Part shown: positions 60,544 to 61,298 of the stretch, piece after piece
Layout of the letters: every line of letters starts with the position of its first letter
Position numbering within the stretch: the first letter of the stretch is position 1
DNA from: an uncultured Prevotella sp.
GTDB taxonomy: Bacteria; Bacteroidota; Bacteroidia; Bacteroidales; Bacteroidaceae
Direction: 5' to 3'
Assembly (NCBI GenBank): GCA_900322095.1
Contig: ONYS01000030.1
Span: forward strand, 1 to 61,298
Length of the DNA stretch: 61,298 bases
The notes under the pieces: model-generated
The model's input: only the letters and a program-made list of their open reading frames with translations
The model's database searches: none
What the model was told of the DNA's origin: nothing
Position numbers and translations under genes: made by a program

Positions 60544-61164
60544 AAATCTTGATGTAGCTTGACACTTATTATTCCAAACCAAAGAAAATATTCGGGAATC
60601 AGTTTTGCGCACTACGTGCTGGTGTGTCGCCTTCGGGGCACTGAGTCCAAGGAGAAGTGGGTCTTCATCCCCAGTCTGCGCTCCTATCGTAGCTTGACTG
60701 GGGTTACCGAGAGTCAGCCCCTCCTGGGCTGATTGATTAGTCCTTGTCTTCCTCTGGACTGTAGGAGCAGCGGCATTCCTGCCAACGAAGGATTTAACAA
60801 AGTGTCCGAAGGGAAAGGATGTGTAATCGTCTTCCAGGCAATTGCTAGTAAAATTTGAATCACCAATGCTTTGCCTCCGATCTATTTCTACCCTCCCGTC
60901 GGAGTTATAGGAGCGGCGGCCCGCCGAAGAATATACTTGTGATAAGCAAGCGGTCCTTCTTTCTTGGCCGTCAGGAATGACAGCCCTCCTACCATTCGGT
61001 CCTCTCTTCAATCTGCACCATCAGGAATGACAGTCTTCCTATCGCCCTCCTACGGATGTCTATCGAATTTTAACACTCCGATGTAAGCTCCCCTCCCTTT
61101 GTAGGGAAGGGCCGGGGGCTCTTTCTTCGTAAAGGGTAAGCTACAGAGAATATCCGGTTAGCCG
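60544..61164. repeat. Patchwork of REP-like palindromes downstream of ssrA
   Basis: No real gene. Recurrent pieces include TAGGAGCAGCGGC and TAGGAGCGGCGGC (near 60761 and 60907), CCCCAGTC...GACTGGGG (60670-60704), TCAGGAATGACAG at 60971 and 61021 (50 bases apart), and a GC-rich CCCCTCCCTTTGTAGGGAAG near 61088. These look like dispersed intergenic palindromes of a type common in this group. A long open frame on the minus strand (to 61011) covers them but has no protein character. Confidence 0.55.
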
Positions 61165-61205
61165 AAAAAAGCCCGCCCGACTCAATGATTAAGAGTCGGG
61201 CGGGC
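61165..61205 (-). terminator. Terminator of ssrA
   Basis: A 13-bp perfect stem (GCCCGCCCGACTC with its complement) and a 9-base loop, followed on the minus strand by TTTTTT. Confidence 0.95.
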
Positions 61206-61213
61206 TTTGTCTG

Positions 61214-61298
61214 TGGAGCTGGCGGGAGTCGAACCCGCGTCCAAACAGGGAAACCATACGCTTTCTACACGTTTATTCCAGACTTTGGTTTTCGTGCG
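61214..61298 (-). ncRNA. ssrA: Transfer-messenger RNA, 3' part (cut by window edge)
   Basis: The minus strand reads GTGTAGAAAGCGTATGG, then GTTTGGACGCGGGTTCGACT and CCCGCCAGCTCCA. This is the conserved 3' end of tmRNA: the pseudoknot-to-acceptor segment, the T-arm with GGTTCGACTCC, and the acceptor strand. CCA is not encoded (A of the discriminator is followed by CAGACA), so it is added after processing. tmRNA rescues stalled ribosomes with SmpB. The tag-coding part and 5' end are beyond the right edge. Confidence 0.95.

Noticed and set aside
60511..61011. 166-residue open frame over the repeats near ssrA
   Set aside because: Spans unrelated palindromic repeats; translation is R/S/T-rich with no folded-domain character and no promoter.

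Overview
The window is chromosomal DNA of a Bacteroidales bacterium, most likely Prevotella or a close relative. Four things point there. Promoters follow the Bacteroidetes pattern (TTTG, about 19-20 bases, TAnnTTTGC) rather than -35/-10 boxes. Several lipoproteins carry acidic residues straight after the lipid cysteine. A subtilase ends in a domain resembling a type IX secretion (T9SS) sorting signal. Transfer-messenger RNA, L31 type B, MenB/MenE, PyrD/PyrK and a Wzx/Wzy polysaccharide locus are arranged as in that group. Nothing looks like a prophage, plasmid or conjugative element.

Layout. 0.1-2.1 kb: two tandem paralogous membrane-bound LuxR-type regulators. 2.2-4.4 kb: peroxiredoxin, Ca2+/Na+ exchanger, small heat-shock protein. 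4.4-5.3 kb: a gene-free, strongly structured stretch. 5.3-9.6 kb: menaquinone genes (hotdog thioesterase, menB, menE) and a HAD phosphatase, with a REP-type tyrosine transposase (RAYT) fused to an unidentified C-terminal domain inserted on the opposite strand. 9.6-14.6 kb: a TolC/HlyD/MFS tripartite exporter with a divergent AraC regulator. 14.7-24.2 kb: housekeeping genes (dinB, holA, pyrDK, udk, a glycosylase) and an XRE regulator. 24.4 kb: rpmE2 (L31) broken by an internal deletion. 24.8-32.4 kb: lipoproteins, glutathione peroxidase, trxB, a small secreted protein, an EamA permease, an M48 protease and an NfeD/stomatin pair. 32.7-35.7 kb: subtilase and periplasmic thioredoxin. 35.7-60.2 kb: exopolysaccharide genes in several blocks (Wzi, initiating sugar transferase, WecB, and a long minus-strand operon Wza-Wzz-Wzx-Wzy plus glycosyltransferases), interrupted by aroC, slyD, a symporter and the second copy of the small secreted protein. 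61.2 kb: the 3' end of ssrA on the minus strand.

Two signals stand out. First, many intergenic gaps, almost all between convergent genes, hold short tandem arrays built from palindromic half-units. Five arrays share a 22-bp period although their sequences fall into four unrelated types; two more share a 9-bp period. They lack spacers, so they are not CRISPR. Second, the paired small secreted proteins at 28 kb and 46 kb share more than coding sequence. Both have the same far-upstream operator-like dyad at the same distance from the promoter, and the same ~105-nt leader with two hairpins whose stems vary in a compensating way. The region is otherwise ordinary core genome.
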